Assembly: GCF_019397265.1 (NCBI RefSeq)
Contig: NZ_CP068985.1
Span: forward strand, 6,130,001 to 6,194,000
Reading direction: 5' to 3'
DNA length: 64,000 bases
Origin: Nonomuraea coxensis DSM 45129
GTDB lineage: Bacteria > Actinomycetota > Actinomycetes > Streptosporangiales > Streptosporangiaceae
Of this stretch, positions 8,126 through 17,175 are shown piece by piece (position 1 is the stretch's first letter; every line of letters begins with the position of its first letter). Below the pieces are notes generated by a model. The model ran no database searches. It saw only the letters and a program-made list of their open reading frames with translations, and had not been told where the DNA came from. Made by a program: the position numbers and the translations under genes.

Positions 8126-9154
8126 TCACAGGCTGACGCCGAAGAGGACGCGCTTGCCCTTGAACTCGGTGACGCTCCACAGTCTGCCGTCGTGCACCGT
8201 GAGGTCCTCGGGGCCGATGGGGAACGGCCTGGTCTGGAACTGGCCGCCGCGGTGGACCAGCAGCTTGCCGTTGCGGGCCGAGCCGCCGGTCTGGCTGAGG
8301 TACCAAGTGTCGCCCTGGGAGAGCGCGCCCTGGATCTTGGGCCGGCCCATGACGTACGCCTCGGCGGGCTCGCCGCCGGTGAAGGGCAGGTTCCAGCGGG
8401 CCACCCGGCCGCCGGGGTCGTTCTCGCGGTACTCCCCGGTGATCAGCCTGCCGGCGCCGCCGCTGCGGTCGAGCGCGACGAAGGAGAAGACCGGGCCGGC
8501 GGTCGCGAGCTGCCACATGTCGGTCTGCGGGATGACGTAGCGGTAGCCGAAGGCGTGGAACCTGCCGCCGTTCCGGCCGATGCGGTCGGCGTCGCCGAGG
8601 TCGTTCTGGGCGGTACGCAGGTCGAGGATGTTGCGCAGGTCGAAGACGCGCAGGCCGCGCACCGTGTCGGCCACGTAGAGCAGGTCGCCGTCGATGGCGA
8701 TGCCGCCCGCGTGGATGTTGATCGGCCCGTACGAGCCGTCGGGCCTGGCCAGCACGAGCAGCGCGTGCCGGTACTTCAGCGTCCGCGGGCTCAGGAACGT
8801 CACCCGGATGCCGCGTTCGCCGGCCATGGGCTTGAAGTACCAGCTCGCCACGAGCGTGGGCACGCCGATCTCGCCGGAGTCCGTGCTGCCGGTGAGGCCC
8901 TGCGGGTACCAGTCGACGGTGTCCTGGTCGCCGGCGTCGAAGGCGTACCATTCGGCCGGTCTCGGCTGCATCGGGCCGAGGGCGGCGGTCGCTCCTCTGC
9001 GTGCCGCCGCCCGGTTGGCCTGGGCCAGCACCGCCTCGACGGCGGTGGCGCCGATCTCCTCGGCCAGTTTGGCCGCTCCGTCCGCGAGGTCCCCCGTTGC
9101 CCTTTTGAGGGCGAAAGGTGATTTATCGGTTATTACCATCCCCGTCGCCGACAT
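8126..9154 (-). CDS. conserved protein of unknown function, beta-propeller-like
   Basis: I do not recognise a named family. The 342-aa protein has a helical N-terminus (about 20-60, Ala-rich, no signal peptide) and then a beta-rich body. GGIAIDGDLLYVADTVRGLRVFDLRNIL resembles a blade of LVIVD/NHL-type propellers, and GDTWYLSQ and PEDLTVHDGRLWSVTEF look like similar strands. This suggests a propeller or sugar/ligand-binding fold. The start is well supported: ATG 9154 lies 6 nt after GGAAGGA. It ends 19 nt from the convergent PaaX stop. It may be co-transcribed with the GCS2-family gene 63 nt upstream. A cytoplasmic location is inferred from the absent leader. Confidence 0.75.
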   Translation of the reverse strand: MSATGMVITDKSPFALKRATGDLADGAAKLAEEIGATAVEAVLAQANRAAARRGATAALGPMQPRPAEWYAFDAGDQDTVDWYPQGLTGSTDSGEIGVPTLVASWYFKPMAGERGIRVTFLSPRTLKYRHALLVLARPDGSYGPINIHAGGIAIDGDLLYVADTVRGLRVFDLRNILDLRTAQNDLGDADRIGRNGGRFHAFGYRYVIPQTDMWQLATAGPVFSFVALDRSGGAGRLITGEYRENDPGGRVARWNLPFTGGEPAEAYVMGRPKIQGALSQGDTWYLSQTGGSARNGKLLVHRGGQFQTRPFPIGPEDLTVHDGRLWSVTEFKGKRVLFGVSL

Positions 9155-9217
9155 AACTTCCTTCCTTTTCCGTCCTTTTACCCAGTGTGACGGAACGGGA
9201 AGGGGGATGGTTGTGAC

Positions 9218-10615
9218 TCAACGCCACATATGCACCGGCAATCCCGACAGGGCCAGCTCACGGTAACGGCGGACCAGCCGCTCGACGTCGCCGCCGAAGC
9301 TCTCCAGCGTCTCGCGCTGCCACACCGCGCCCGTACGGCGCAGGCGCGTACGCTGCTCCATGATCTCCAGGGCGCGATCGGCGTCGCTGGGCGCCACCCC
9401 CGCGCCGAGCAGCCCTTCGCGCGCCTCCGGCAGCAACCGGAGAACGAGGTCGGCGGCCTCGTGCTCGCCGTCCCAGCCCGGCCACGACAGCTTGGCGTCC
9501 AGCCCGTGCATGGCGGCGCGGTAGAAGTTCTGGTACGCCTCGGCGAAGCGGTAGCCGGTCAGGTCCCGTTCGGCCTGCGAGAGCGTGAGCCCGACCAGGA
9601 ACGCGGTGTTCGCCGCCATGTCCGCGCACGAGGGCCCGGCGGGCAGCGCCCGCATCTCGATGCGCAGGTGGCCGCCGTCGGCGGGGTCGTAGACCGGCCG
9701 GTTCCACTGCCAGATGGTGCCCTGGTGCAGCCGCAGCTCGGGCACGTCGTGAGGCCCGGCGTCGTCGACGAGGTCGGGCACGATGGGCTCGTAGTCCGCC
9801 ACGTACCGTTCGAACAGCTCGATCGCACCCTCGCGCACCCAGTCGGAGCCGAACGTGACCCGCCCGTCCCGCCGTTCGAGCCGCGCCACGTCGCGGTCGT
9901 CGGCGGCCTCCTCCATCAGCGCGATGCGGGTCTCCTCCCACTTGCGCGGGCCGAGGAAGATCGGCGAGTTGCCGCAGGCCGCCAGCACCGGCCCGATGGC
10001 GAGCTGGGCGGCGTTGAACAGCCGCGCGAAACGCTCCGGCGGCGTGCGGATGTGCACCTGCCAGGAGGTGTTGGCGCTCTCCAGGATGACGTCCTCGACC
10101 GACAGCTCCAGGTCGTCGATCTTGACGAGGAACGGCTCCAGCCGCAGGCGCCGCAGGCCCCTGCTCATGGCCCGGTAGCGGTTCTGGTCGCTCATCGCGC
10201 CGACCGTGAAGTCCCCGGTCTCCAGGGTGGGCAGGATGCCGATGGGCAGCGCGCCACCGCCCTCGACCGCCGCGTCCACCTTGCTCACGGTGTCCTGGAT
10301 CTCGGCGCCCAGCAGCTCGAACGGCTTGCCCTCCAGCGTCGTAGGGGTGAGGTTCACCTCGAGGTTGTAGCGGCCGAGCTCCAGCACCACGCGGGGGTCG
10401 CCGAGGGCCTCGCGCACCTCGCTGTTGCGCGGGAGGGGCCGGCCCCGCTCGTCGACGAGGAACAGCTCCAGCTCCGCGCCGATCGTCACCGGGCCCTGAC
10501 CGAAGCCGGGGGTGCCGAGCATCTCGCGCAGCGTGCCGAGTTGCCCGCGGATGCGCTCGCCGAAGCGGAGGTACTCCTCCTCGGTGAAACGCTCCTTGTC
10601 CAAGTCTTGTCCCAT
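9218..10615 (-). CDS. glutamate-cysteine ligase family 2 (GCS2) carboxylate-amine ligase
   Basis: ATP-dependent ligase of the GCS2 fold, 465 aa. The core shows GAELELFLVDERGRP (metal/substrate strand, about 45-60), YNLEVNLTP, the ANTSWQVHIR segment and HLRIEMRALPAGPS near 300, all typical of bacterial GCS2 proteins. Members make gamma-glutamyl or other peptide bonds; the amine acceptor here is unknown, and actinomycetes of this group use mycothiol instead of glutathione. ATG 10615 was chosen over the longer frame (to 10690) because it has AGGGGTG just upstream and gives the normal N-terminus. It is divergent from the alcohol dehydrogenase at 10705. Confidence 0.88.
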   Translation of the reverse strand: MGQDLDKERFTEEEYLRFGERIRGQLGTLREMLGTPGFGQGPVTIGAELELFLVDERGRPLPRNSEVREALGDPRVVLELGRYNLEVNLTPTTLEGKPFELLGAEIQDTVSKVDAAVEGGGALPIGILPTLETGDFTVGAMSDQNRYRAMSRGLRRLRLEPFLVKIDDLELSVEDVILESANTSWQVHIRTPPERFARLFNAAQLAIGPVLAACGNSPIFLGPRKWEETRIALMEEAADDRDVARLERRDGRVTFGSDWVREGAIELFERYVADYEPIVPDLVDDAGPHDVPELRLHQGTIWQWNRPVYDPADGGHLRIEMRALPAGPSCADMAANTAFLVGLTLSQAERDLTGYRFAEAYQNFYRAAMHGLDAKLSWPGWDGEHEAADLVLRLLPEAREGLLGAGVAPSDADRALEIMEQRTRLRRTGAVWQRETLESFGGDVERLVRRYRELALSGLPVHMWR

Positions 10616-10692
10616 CACCCCTAACTGTCCTGCCCGCCGGATTCCACACCTGTGACAGTGCGGGCGCTTGCGCAGGTCACGGCGGCTCACTC

Positions 10693-10698
10693 TAAGCT
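10693..10698 (+). promoter_or_regulatory. -10 box, leaderless start of alcohol dehydrogenase
   Basis: TAAGCT lies 6 nt before ATG 10705, so transcription would begin at or next to the start codon. No Shine-Dalgarno is present. Confidence 0.5.
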
Positions 10699-10704
10699 CA
10701 TGAG

Positions 10705-11742
10705 ATGCGAGCGGTTGCGTTTGACATCTTCGGGGGCGAGCTCGACGTGCGCGAGCTGCCGGATCCGGCCCCCGCCCCGCACGGCGCGGTGATCAGGGTT
10801 CTCGCCACGGGGCTGTGCCGGTCCGACTGGCACGGCTGGCAGGGCCACGACCCCGACATCAGGGCCCTGCCGCACGTCCCCGGCCACGAGTTCGCGGGCG
10901 TCGTCGAGGCCGTCGGCCCCGACGTGCGCGGCTGGCGGCCGGGCGCGCGCGTGACCGCGCCCTTCGTGTGCGCCTGCGGCACGTGCCCGTCCTGCGCGGC
11001 GGGCGAGCAGCAGGTGTGCGAGCGGCAGACGCAGCCGGGCTTCACCCACTGGGGCTCCTTCGCCGAGTACGTCGCGATCGACCACGCCGACGTCAACCTG
11101 GTCGCCGTCCCCGAGAACATGGCCTTCGTCACGGCGGCCGGGCTGGGCTGCCGGTTCGCCACCGCCTTCCGCGCCGTCGCCCAGGTGGGAGAGGTACGGC
11201 CGGGCGAGTGGGTCGCGGTGCACGGCTGCGGCGGCGTGGGGCTGTCCGCCGTCATGATCGCCACGGCCGCCGGGGCGCGCGTCGTGGCCGTGGACGTCAG
11301 CGGCGACGCGCTGCACCTGGCCGAGCAGGCCGGGGCGACGCACTTCGTCAACGCCTCGGCGGGCGACGCCGCGGCCCAGGTGCGCGAGCTGACCAGGGGC
11401 GGCGCGCACGTGTCACTCGACGCGCTGGGCAGCCCCCAGACCTGCGCCGCCTCGGTCGAGAGCCTGCGCCGCCGGGGCCGGCACGTCCAGGTGGGCCTGC
11501 TGCCCGGCGGGCCGACGCCGGTGCCGATGGACCGCGTGATCGGCCAGGAGCTGCGGCTGCTCGGCAGCCACGGCATGGCCGCGCACGCCTACCCGCAGAT
11601 GCTGGAGCTGATCAGGGCCGGGGTGCTCCACCCCGACCAGCTCGTCACCCGGACCATCGGGCTGGCCGACGCGGGCAAGGCCCTCGCCGCGATGGGCTCG
11701 GTGCCGGGCGTCACCGTCATCACTCCTCGATCGCCACTCTGA
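10705..11742 (+). CDS. zinc-dependent medium-chain alcohol dehydrogenase
   Basis: NAD(P)-dependent oxidoreductase of the MDR superfamily, 345 aa. Catalytic zinc ligands are C38 (GLCRSDWHG) and H61-E62 (VPGHEFAG). The structural zinc lobe uses C91, C94, C97 and C105. The Rossmann motif GCGGVGLSAV follows near 174. A CRSDW motif and AGCRFATAFRA-type region suggest a class acting on secondary or aldehyde-like alcohols; the substrate is unassigned. It is probably leaderless. Its last 23 bp overlap the 3' end of the convergent CMD gene. Confidence 0.92.
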   Translation: MRAVAFDIFGGELDVRELPDPAPAPHGAVIRVLATGLCRSDWHGWQGHDPDIRALPHVPGHEFAGVVEAVGPDVRGWRPGARVTAPFVCACGTCPSCAAGEQQVCERQTQPGFTHWGSFAEYVAIDHADVNLVAVPENMAFVTAAGLGCRFATAFRAVAQVGEVRPGEWVAVHGCGGVGLSAVMIATAAGARVVAVDVSGDALHLAEQAGATHFVNASAGDAAAQVRELTRGGAHVSLDALGSPQTCAASVESLRRRGRHVQVGLLPGGPTPVPMDRVIGQELRLLGSHGMAAHAYPQMLELIRAGVLHPDQLVTRTIGLADAGKALAAMGSVPGVTVITPRSPL

Positions 11743-12208
11743 GCGTCCGCAGCACCAGCGCCAGCATCCGGTAGTGGGCGACCAGCATGACCAGCTCGAT
11801 CCTGCCCGCCTCGTCGTAGCGGTCGCAGAGCGCGGCCCAGGTGGCGTCGGTCAGGTCGCCGCCGTAGTGCAGGTCGTCGGCGACCTGGAGGACGAGCCGG
11901 TCCTCGACCGGCCACAGCGCGTCTGGGTGGCGTACCGAGTCGATCTCCAGCTGCGTCAGGCCCGCCTCGCGTCCGAGGCGGGCGTGGTGGGCCCACTCGT
12001 AGGCGCTGCGGCTGTGGTGCGCCGTGCGGAGGATGGCCAGCTCGCGGTCGCGGGCCGGCAGCGTGCCGTCGAGCAGCGCGCCGCCGAAGCCGAGCCAGGC
12101 CCGGTAGAGCGCCGGATGGCGGGCGAGGGTGGCGAAGACGTTGTAGGGGTTGGCCTCGATGAAGCCGTCCCACTCCTCGGGAGGCAGGGGCCGCACGCGG
12201 GGTTCCAT
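11720..12208 (-). CDS. carboxymuconolactone decarboxylase (CMD/AhpD-like) family protein
   Basis: All-helical CMD-fold protein of 162 aa. The diagnostic core ELAILRTAHHSRSAYEWAHH spans about 56-75. AhpD peroxidoreductases have C-x-x-C-x-x-x-H at this site; here it is S-A-Y-E-W-A-H-H, so thiol redox chemistry is not expected, and it resembles the Glu/His type lactone-decarboxylase group. ATG 12208 is the natural start. The 3' end overlaps the convergent alcohol dehydrogenase gene by 23 bp. Substrate unknown. Confidence 0.88.
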   Translation of the reverse strand: MEPRVRPLPPEEWDGFIEANPYNVFATLARHPALYRAWLGFGGALLDGTLPARDRELAILRTAHHSRSAYEWAHHARLGREAGLTQLEIDSVRHPDALWPVEDRLVLQVADDLHYGGDLTDATWAALCDRYDEAGRIELVMLVAHYRMLALVLRTLRVAIEE

Positions 12209-12272
12209 GTTCGCAGCATCCCCCGGATCCGGGAACGGGTCGACAGGGCGGAAAAGCGTACGTTCCGCCCCC

Positions 12273-12278
12273 TAGGGT
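12273..12278 (+). promoter_or_regulatory. -10 box, leaderless start of aldo/keto reductase
   Basis: TAGGGT sits 7 nt before ATG 12286, with no ribosome-binding site between them. Confidence 0.55.
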
Positions 12279-12285
12279 GAGCGGT

Positions 12286-13254
12286 ATGGATTACACACGA
12301 CTGGGTGGCACGGGGCTGCGGGTCTCGCGAGTGTGCCTCGGCATGATGAGCTACGGCGACCCGGCCCGCCAGGACTGGGCGCTGCCGCAGGACGAGGCGG
12401 AGCCGATCATCCGCCGGGCGGCGGACGCCGGCGTGACCTTCTTCGACACGGCCGACATGTACAGCCGGGGCGAGAGCGAGGTGGTGACCGGAAACGTGCT
12501 GCGCGCGATCTTCCCGCGCCGCGAGGACTACGTGCTGGCCACCAAGGTGTACTTCCCGATGAGCGACCGTCCCAACGACGGCGGCCTGTCGCGCAAGCAC
12601 ATCATGGCCGGCATCGACGCCTCGCTGCGCCGGCTCGGCACCGACCACGTGGACCTCTACCAGATCCACCGCTGGGACCCCGAGACGCCCATCGAGGAGA
12701 CGATGGAGGCGCTGCACGACGTGGTCAGGGCGGGCAAGGTGCGCTACCTCGGCGCGTCCTCGATGTCGGCGTGGCAGTTCGCCAAGGCCCAGCACGTGGC
12801 CGAGCTCAACGGGTGGACGAAGTTCGTGTCGATGCAGCCGCACTACAACCTGCTCTACAGGGAGGAGGAGCGGGAGATGCTGCCGCTCTGCCTCGACCAG
12901 GGCGTGGGCGTGATCCCGTGGAGCCCGCTCGCGCGCGGCGTGCTGGCCAGGGCGGGCGCGGCGGCGTCCACCGCCCGGGCCGGCTCCGACGCCCGCATCG
13001 AGGCGCTGTACGACCCGGAGAACGACAAGGTCATCGTGGACCGCGTGGCGCGGGTGGCCGCCGACCGCGGGCTGCCGGCCGCGCAGGTCGCCCTGGCCTG
13101 GCTGCTGCACCAGCCCGCGGTCACCGCGCCGATCGTCGGGGCCACCAAGGACCGGCACGTGGACGACGCGGTGGCGGCCGTGGACGTGCGGCTGTCGGAG
13201 GAGGAGCTGGCGTTCCTGGCGGAGCCGTACCGGCCGCGTGACGTGCGGTTCTGA
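12286..13254 (+). CDS. aldo/keto reductase
   Basis: NADPH-dependent TIM-barrel reductase of 322 aa, of the type annotated as YajO/Tas-like. It shows MDYTRLGGTGLRVSRVCLGMM at the start, the catalytic Asp-Tyr in FFDTADMYSRGESE, Lys in LATKVYF, and His in YQIHRWD. The cofactor motif is WLLHQPAVTAPIVGATK near the end. A GTG at 12277 is in frame, but the TAGGGT box directly before the ATG makes 12286 the better start. The next gene, polX, has its own promoter box. Physiological carbonyl substrate unknown. Confidence 0.93.
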   Translation: MDYTRLGGTGLRVSRVCLGMMSYGDPARQDWALPQDEAEPIIRRAADAGVTFFDTADMYSRGESEVVTGNVLRAIFPRREDYVLATKVYFPMSDRPNDGGLSRKHIMAGIDASLRRLGTDHVDLYQIHRWDPETPIEETMEALHDVVRAGKVRYLGASSMSAWQFAKAQHVAELNGWTKFVSMQPHYNLLYREEEREMLPLCLDQGVGVIPWSPLARGVLARAGAAASTARAGSDARIEALYDPENDKVIVDRVARVAADRGLPAAQVALAWLLHQPAVTAPIVGATKDRHVDDAVAAVDVRLSEEELAFLAEPYRPRDVRF

Positions 13255-13282
13255 GCCTTCCAGGATTGTCGGTGCGGGCCTC

Positions 13283-13288
13283 TAGGGT
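13283..13288 (+). promoter_or_regulatory. -10 box, leaderless start of polX
   Basis: TAGGGT ends 7 nt before ATG 13296. The arrangement is the same as for the upstream reductase gene. Confidence 0.55.
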
Positions 13289-13295
13289 TAGGGGC

Positions 13296-14981
13296 ATGCG
13301 GGCAAATGAGGAGGCGGCGTCGGCGCTGCAGGAATACGCGGAGCTGTTCGCGCTCTGCGGCGGCGACGCCTTCCGGGTGCGGAGCTACCAGAAGGCGGCC
13401 AAGGCCATCGCCGGGTTCCCCGAGGACATCTCGGTGACCGACGTGCGCTCGGTGCCCGGGGTCGGCGAGGCGATCGCCAAGAAGATGGAGGAGTTTCTCC
13501 AGCGGGGCAGCTTCCGGCAGCTCGACGACCTGCGGGGGCGGGTGCCCGAGGGCGTGCGGAGGCTGACGCGGGTGCCGAGCCTGGGCCCGAAGACGGCGAT
13601 CATGCTGTTCGAGGACTACGGCATCGACTCGACCGACGCGCTGCGCGAGGCCATCGAGGGGGGCCGGCTCAAGGGCGTCAAGGGTCTCGGCCCGAAGACG
13701 CTGGCCAATCTGCTGAAGGGCGTCGAGCAACTGGAGCAGTCCGGCAGGCGGGTGCACATCGGGGTCGCGATGGCGCTGGCCGAGCAGGTGATGGGGTCGC
13801 TGAGCGCCGAGCGGATCGCGTACGCGGGGTCGCTGCGGCGGATGAAGGACACGATCGGCGACATCGACATCCTCGCGGTCGCACCCGAGTCGATCATGGA
13901 GGAGTTCCGCGCGCAGCCCTACGTCGCGGAGGTGATCGCGGCCGGCGACAAGAAGACCTCGGTCCGCACCACGTCGGGCGTCCAGGTCGACCTGCGGCGC
14001 ATCCCGGCCGGCTCCTGGGGCGCGGCCTTGCAGTACTTCACCGGCTCCAAGGAGCACAACGTGGCCATCAGGGAGATGGCGGTGAAGAAGGGGTGGAAGC
14101 TGTCGGAGTACGGCCTGTTCGAGGGCGAGCGGGTGATCGCGGCCGAGTCCGAGGAGGACATCTACCACGCGCTCGGCATGCAGTACGTCCCGCCGCCGAT
14201 GCGGGAGGACGGCGGCGAGGTCAAGGCGGCGCTGCGGGGCGAGCTGCCGGCGCTGGTGGAGCTGGCCGACCTCAAGGGCGACCTGCACACGCACACCGAC
14301 CTGACCGACGGCATCGCCCCGCTGGAGGACATGGTGGCCGCCGGGCACGCCCGCGGTTACGCCTACTACGCGGTGACGGACCACGCGCCCGACCTGTCGA
14401 TGCAGCGGATGACGCTGGACAAGGCGCTGGAGCAGCGGGAGCGGCTGGCCCGGCTGCAGGAGAAATATCCGGACATGCGGCTGCTGCACGGCTCCGAGCT
14501 CAACATCGCCCCCGACGGGTCGGTCGACTGGCCCGGCGAGGTGCTGCGGGACTTCGACATGTGCGTGGCGTCGGTCCACTCGCATTTCAGCATGTCCCGG
14601 GACGAGATGACGCGCCGGTTCATCACCGCCTGCGAGAACCCGTACGTCGACGTCATCGGCCACCCCACCACCCGCAAGATCGGCAAGCGCGAGCCGGTGG
14701 ACGCCGACTGGGACGCCGTCTTCCGCGCCGCGGCGCGCACCGGCACCGCGATGGAGATCGACTCCTATCCCGACCGCTCCGACCTGCCGTCCGACCTGGT
14801 GCGGCTGGCCAAGCACCACGGGGTCAAGTTCTCCATCGACAGCGACTCGCACGCGATCCCGCACCTCGCGCACCAGCGCTTCGGCGTCGGGATCGCGCAG
14901 CGGGCCTGGCTGACGCCTGACGACGTCATCAACACCTGGCCGCTCGAACGCCTCCTGGCCTTCTTCGGGCGTTCCCGGTAA
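13296..14981 (+). CDS. polX: DNA polymerase/3'-5' exonuclease PolX
   Basis: Family X repair polymerase with a fused PHP nuclease, 561 aa. Residues 1-150 hold the 8-kDa-like and helix-hairpin-helix region (VPGVGEAIAKKMEEF, VPSLGPKTA, VKGLGPKTLANLL). The polymerase palm has YAGSLRRMKDTIGDIDILA with the DxD metal pair, and later VQVDLRRIP. The PHP domain from about 335 has GDLHTHTDLTDG, TDHAPD, HGSELNI, VHSHF and a final DSDSHA. All metal ligands look intact, so it should both fill gaps and trim 3' ends in base-excision repair. ATG 13296 was chosen over GTG 13266 because of the leaderless promoter box. Confidence 0.95.
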   Translation: MRANEEAASALQEYAELFALCGGDAFRVRSYQKAAKAIAGFPEDISVTDVRSVPGVGEAIAKKMEEFLQRGSFRQLDDLRGRVPEGVRRLTRVPSLGPKTAIMLFEDYGIDSTDALREAIEGGRLKGVKGLGPKTLANLLKGVEQLEQSGRRVHIGVAMALAEQVMGSLSAERIAYAGSLRRMKDTIGDIDILAVAPESIMEEFRAQPYVAEVIAAGDKKTSVRTTSGVQVDLRRIPAGSWGAALQYFTGSKEHNVAIREMAVKKGWKLSEYGLFEGERVIAAESEEDIYHALGMQYVPPPMREDGGEVKAALRGELPALVELADLKGDLHTHTDLTDGIAPLEDMVAAGHARGYAYYAVTDHAPDLSMQRMTLDKALEQRERLARLQEKYPDMRLLHGSELNIAPDGSVDWPGEVLRDFDMCVASVHSHFSMSRDEMTRRFITACENPYVDVIGHPTTRKIGKREPVDADWDAVFRAAARTGTAMEIDSYPDRSDLPSDLVRLAKHHGVKFSIDSDSHAIPHLAHQRFGVGIAQRAWLTPDDVINTWPLERLLAFFGRSR

Positions 14982-15109
14982 CACCGGCGGGCGGGCTCCG
15001 TAGCGGGCGAGGGTCCGTGGCGGGCGGGGGCTCTTCTGGGTCCGGTGCTGAGGGCGCACAGTGCTGGTCCCATGGGGTGATCCCCCTTTCCTGGTTTAGC
15101 CTGCTCTCG

Positions 15110-15137
15110 AAATCTGGATATAACACCATAAATCTGG
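15110..15137. repeat. AAATCTGG direct repeats, 20 bp apart
   Basis: AAATCTGG occurs at 15110-15117 and 15130-15137 around an AT-rich ATATAACACCAT. This lies in the 269-bp gap between polX and the TOPRIM gene. Two full helical turns between copies would place a dimeric regulator on one DNA face. A GGGG-TGAT-CCCC hairpin lies just upstream near 15074-15085. The gap holds no convincing gene. Confidence 0.35.
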
Positions 15138-15250
15138 CGGCCCTCATCAACTTTTGCCCGAAACCGGACGCACTCCGCCCTGTCCGCCCGGCTTGGGAGG
15201 GCGTGCAAAAGCGGATGAACAACGTCGGGGCCGGGTGAAAGGGTGAGCAC

Positions 15251-15841
15251 GTGAGCGAGACACGAACCGTGGTCCTGGTCGAGGGCGCCAGCGACAAGGC
15301 GGCGTTCGAGGTGCTGGCCCAGCGCCGTGGCCGGGACCTGGCGGCGGAGGGCATCTCCCTCGTGGCGATGGGCGGCGCCACGAACATCGGGACGTACGTC
15401 GCCAGGTTCGGCCCCGCGGGCCTCGGCCTGCGGCTCGCCGGCCTGTGCGACGCCGGCGAGGAGGGCGACTACCGGCGCAGTCTCGAACGCGCCGGCCTCG
15501 GCACGGGCCTCGACCGGGAGGGCCTGGAGGCGCTCGGGTTCTTCGTCTGCGTGGCCGACCTGGAGGACGAGCTGATCCGGGCACTCGGCACCGACGCGGT
15601 CGAACGGGTCATCGAGGCCGAAGGCGAGCTGGGCTCGTTCCGCACGCTCCAGCGGCAGCCCGCCTGGCGCGGAGGGTCCACGCACGACCAGTTGCGCCGG
15701 TTCATGGGCGCGGGCAGCGGCCGGAAGATCCGCTATTCCGGCCTGCTCGTCGCGGCGCTCGAACCCGACCGCGTGCCACGGCCCCTCGACCTGCTGCTGG
15801 CCCACGTCCTGAGCGACAGTCCGAGCCCGCTCGCCGGGTGA
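15251..15841 (+). CDS. stand-alone TOPRIM-domain protein (OLD-family-like)
   Basis: A 196-aa protein beginning with a TOPRIM fold. VVLVEGASDKAAFE gives the catalytic Glu, GGATNIG a glycine loop, and LCDAGEEGDY an Asp-containing metal motif. FVCVADLEDELI follows, a pattern seen in the TOPRIM of OLD nucleases. The ABC-type ATPase half of OLD proteins is absent and no ATPase gene is adjacent, so this is a nuclease-like or nucleotidyl-transferase-like domain acting alone. GTG 15251 has GAAAGGG upstream with normal spacing. Function (repair, defence or RNA processing) cannot be decided. Confidence 0.82.
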   Translation: MSETRTVVLVEGASDKAAFEVLAQRRGRDLAAEGISLVAMGGATNIGTYVARFGPAGLGLRLAGLCDAGEEGDYRRSLERAGLGTGLDREGLEALGFFVCVADLEDELIRALGTDAVERVIEAEGELGSFRTLQRQPAWRGGSTHDQLRRFMGAGSGRKIRYSGLLVAALEPDRVPRPLDLLLAHVLSDSPSPLAG

Positions 15842-15983
15842 GCCGCCGGCCGTGTCCGGTTGGAGCCGGAGCCCAGGGAAGGGTGACACGGAGGGCCCGT
15901 TTCGGCAAAGGCCGCCGCGGGTGCCGCCGGAAGGAGATTAAATGGTTTACAGGTAGGGAATACCAGATAGCGAGGTGACAGCC

Positions 15984-17033
15984 ATGAGGAACGCCACGGC
16001 GACCATCCTGAAACCCCTGCCCGGCCACCTGTTCTTGGTGCGCGGCGAGAACGCCGAGATGCGGTGGGAGGCGATGTCGGGCCAGGGATACCACACCCCG
16101 ATCGACCGGTTCTTCGTCCGCAACCACACCGCCACGCCGCTCATCGACGCCGCCACCTGGCGGCTGCGCCTGCACGGTCCCGGCCTCCGATGTCCGCGCG
16201 CGTTCGGCTACGAGGAGCTGCGCGCCATGCCGTCACGCACGTACGACGTGGCGATCGAGTGCGCGGGAAACGGCCGCCGGTTCTACGGCCGCCAGCAGCA
16301 CGACGCCGCGCCGGGCACCCAGTGGGGGCTGGGCGCGATCGGGGTGGCGCGCTGGCGCGGCGTGCCGCTGAGGCACCTGCTCAAGGAGACCGGCGTGCGG
16401 CCCGACGCCGTGGACGTGCTCCCGTCCGGCCTGGACGCCCCGTTCGAGGACTACGGGCACGTACGCCGCCCGCTGCCCGTGGAGAAGGCCATGGACGACG
16501 TGCTCGTGGCGTACGAGATGAACGGCGAGCCCCTGCCCCCGGACCACGGTTTCCCCGCCCGCCTGGTGGTGCCGGGATGGGTGGGAATAGCGTCCATCAA
16601 ATGGCTCGGCGACATGGAGGTGTCGACGAGCCCCCTGCTCAGCCCGTGGAACACCGTGTTCTACCCGGACGTGACCACGCAGCCGGTGAAGAGCGCGTTC
16701 GAGCTCGCCTGGAACGCGCGGCTGCCGATCAGCGGCGTGCCCCTGGTGCTGCACGGGCGGTCCTGGTCGGGGCGGGGCCGCATCGTGCGGGTCGAGGTCA
16801 GCTTCGACGGCGGGGACACCTGGCGCGAGGCCGAGGTGCACGGAAGTCACCTGGTCAGCGCCTGGGCGCAGTGGCACGTCACCTGGGCGCCCCGGCGGCC
16901 GGGCCGGTACGTGCTCATGGCCAGGGCGACCGACGAGACGGGCGCCACGCAGCCGCTCACCATCCCCCGGCACCCGTTCGGGTACCACTTTTACGCTGTG
17001 GTGCAACACCCGATTGAGGTTGTTCTTGGCTAG
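15984..17033 (+). CDS. sulfite oxidase-like molybdopterin-dependent oxidoreductase
   Basis: Molybdenum-cofactor enzyme of 349 aa with the Oxidored_molyb domain (about 35-210) and the Mo-co dimerisation domain (about 235-345). The molybdenum-ligating cysteine is C93 in AIECAGNGR. Other family marks are DRFFVRNH, GLGAIGVARWRGVPL, YEMNGEPLPPDHGFPARLVVPGW and IKWLGDMEV. No twin-arginine leader, heme domain or partner gene is present, so it is probably cytoplasmic with an unknown electron acceptor. ATG 15984 was preferred because the GAGGTG at 15972-15977 is then the ribosome-binding site; using that GTG as start would lose it. Confidence 0.92.
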   Translation: MRNATATILKPLPGHLFLVRGENAEMRWEAMSGQGYHTPIDRFFVRNHTATPLIDAATWRLRLHGPGLRCPRAFGYEELRAMPSRTYDVAIECAGNGRRFYGRQQHDAAPGTQWGLGAIGVARWRGVPLRHLLKETGVRPDAVDVLPSGLDAPFEDYGHVRRPLPVEKAMDDVLVAYEMNGEPLPPDHGFPARLVVPGWVGIASIKWLGDMEVSTSPLLSPWNTVFYPDVTTQPVKSAFELAWNARLPISGVPLVLHGRSWSGRGRIVRVEVSFDGGDTWREAEVHGSHLVSAWAQWHVTWAPRRPGRYVLMARATDETGATQPLTIPRHPFGYHFYAVVQHPIEVVLG

Positions 17034-17175
17034 ATAATTGTCACGGATAGCTGCTGAGCTGGCCATTTTCTCACAGCATGCGCGAAGCGGACCGATTCAT
17101 CTGAAACACTCTCCCGGAAACCTCACGGAAATCCGCCCGTGTGATGCTGCCCGTAGGACGGAGAAAGGAGAGCAG

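Noticed and set aside
15017..15238. 73-codon plus-strand frame between polX and the TOPRIM gene
   Set aside because: Third-position GC is low and the composition is irregular. It spans the AT-rich repeat region and has no ribosome-binding site.
17038..17175. Upstream extension of the WS/DGAT frame
   Set aside because: The ATG at 17176 has AAAGGAG and begins the conserved MRQLNALDAQFLNVET-like opening; the extension is not conserved-looking.
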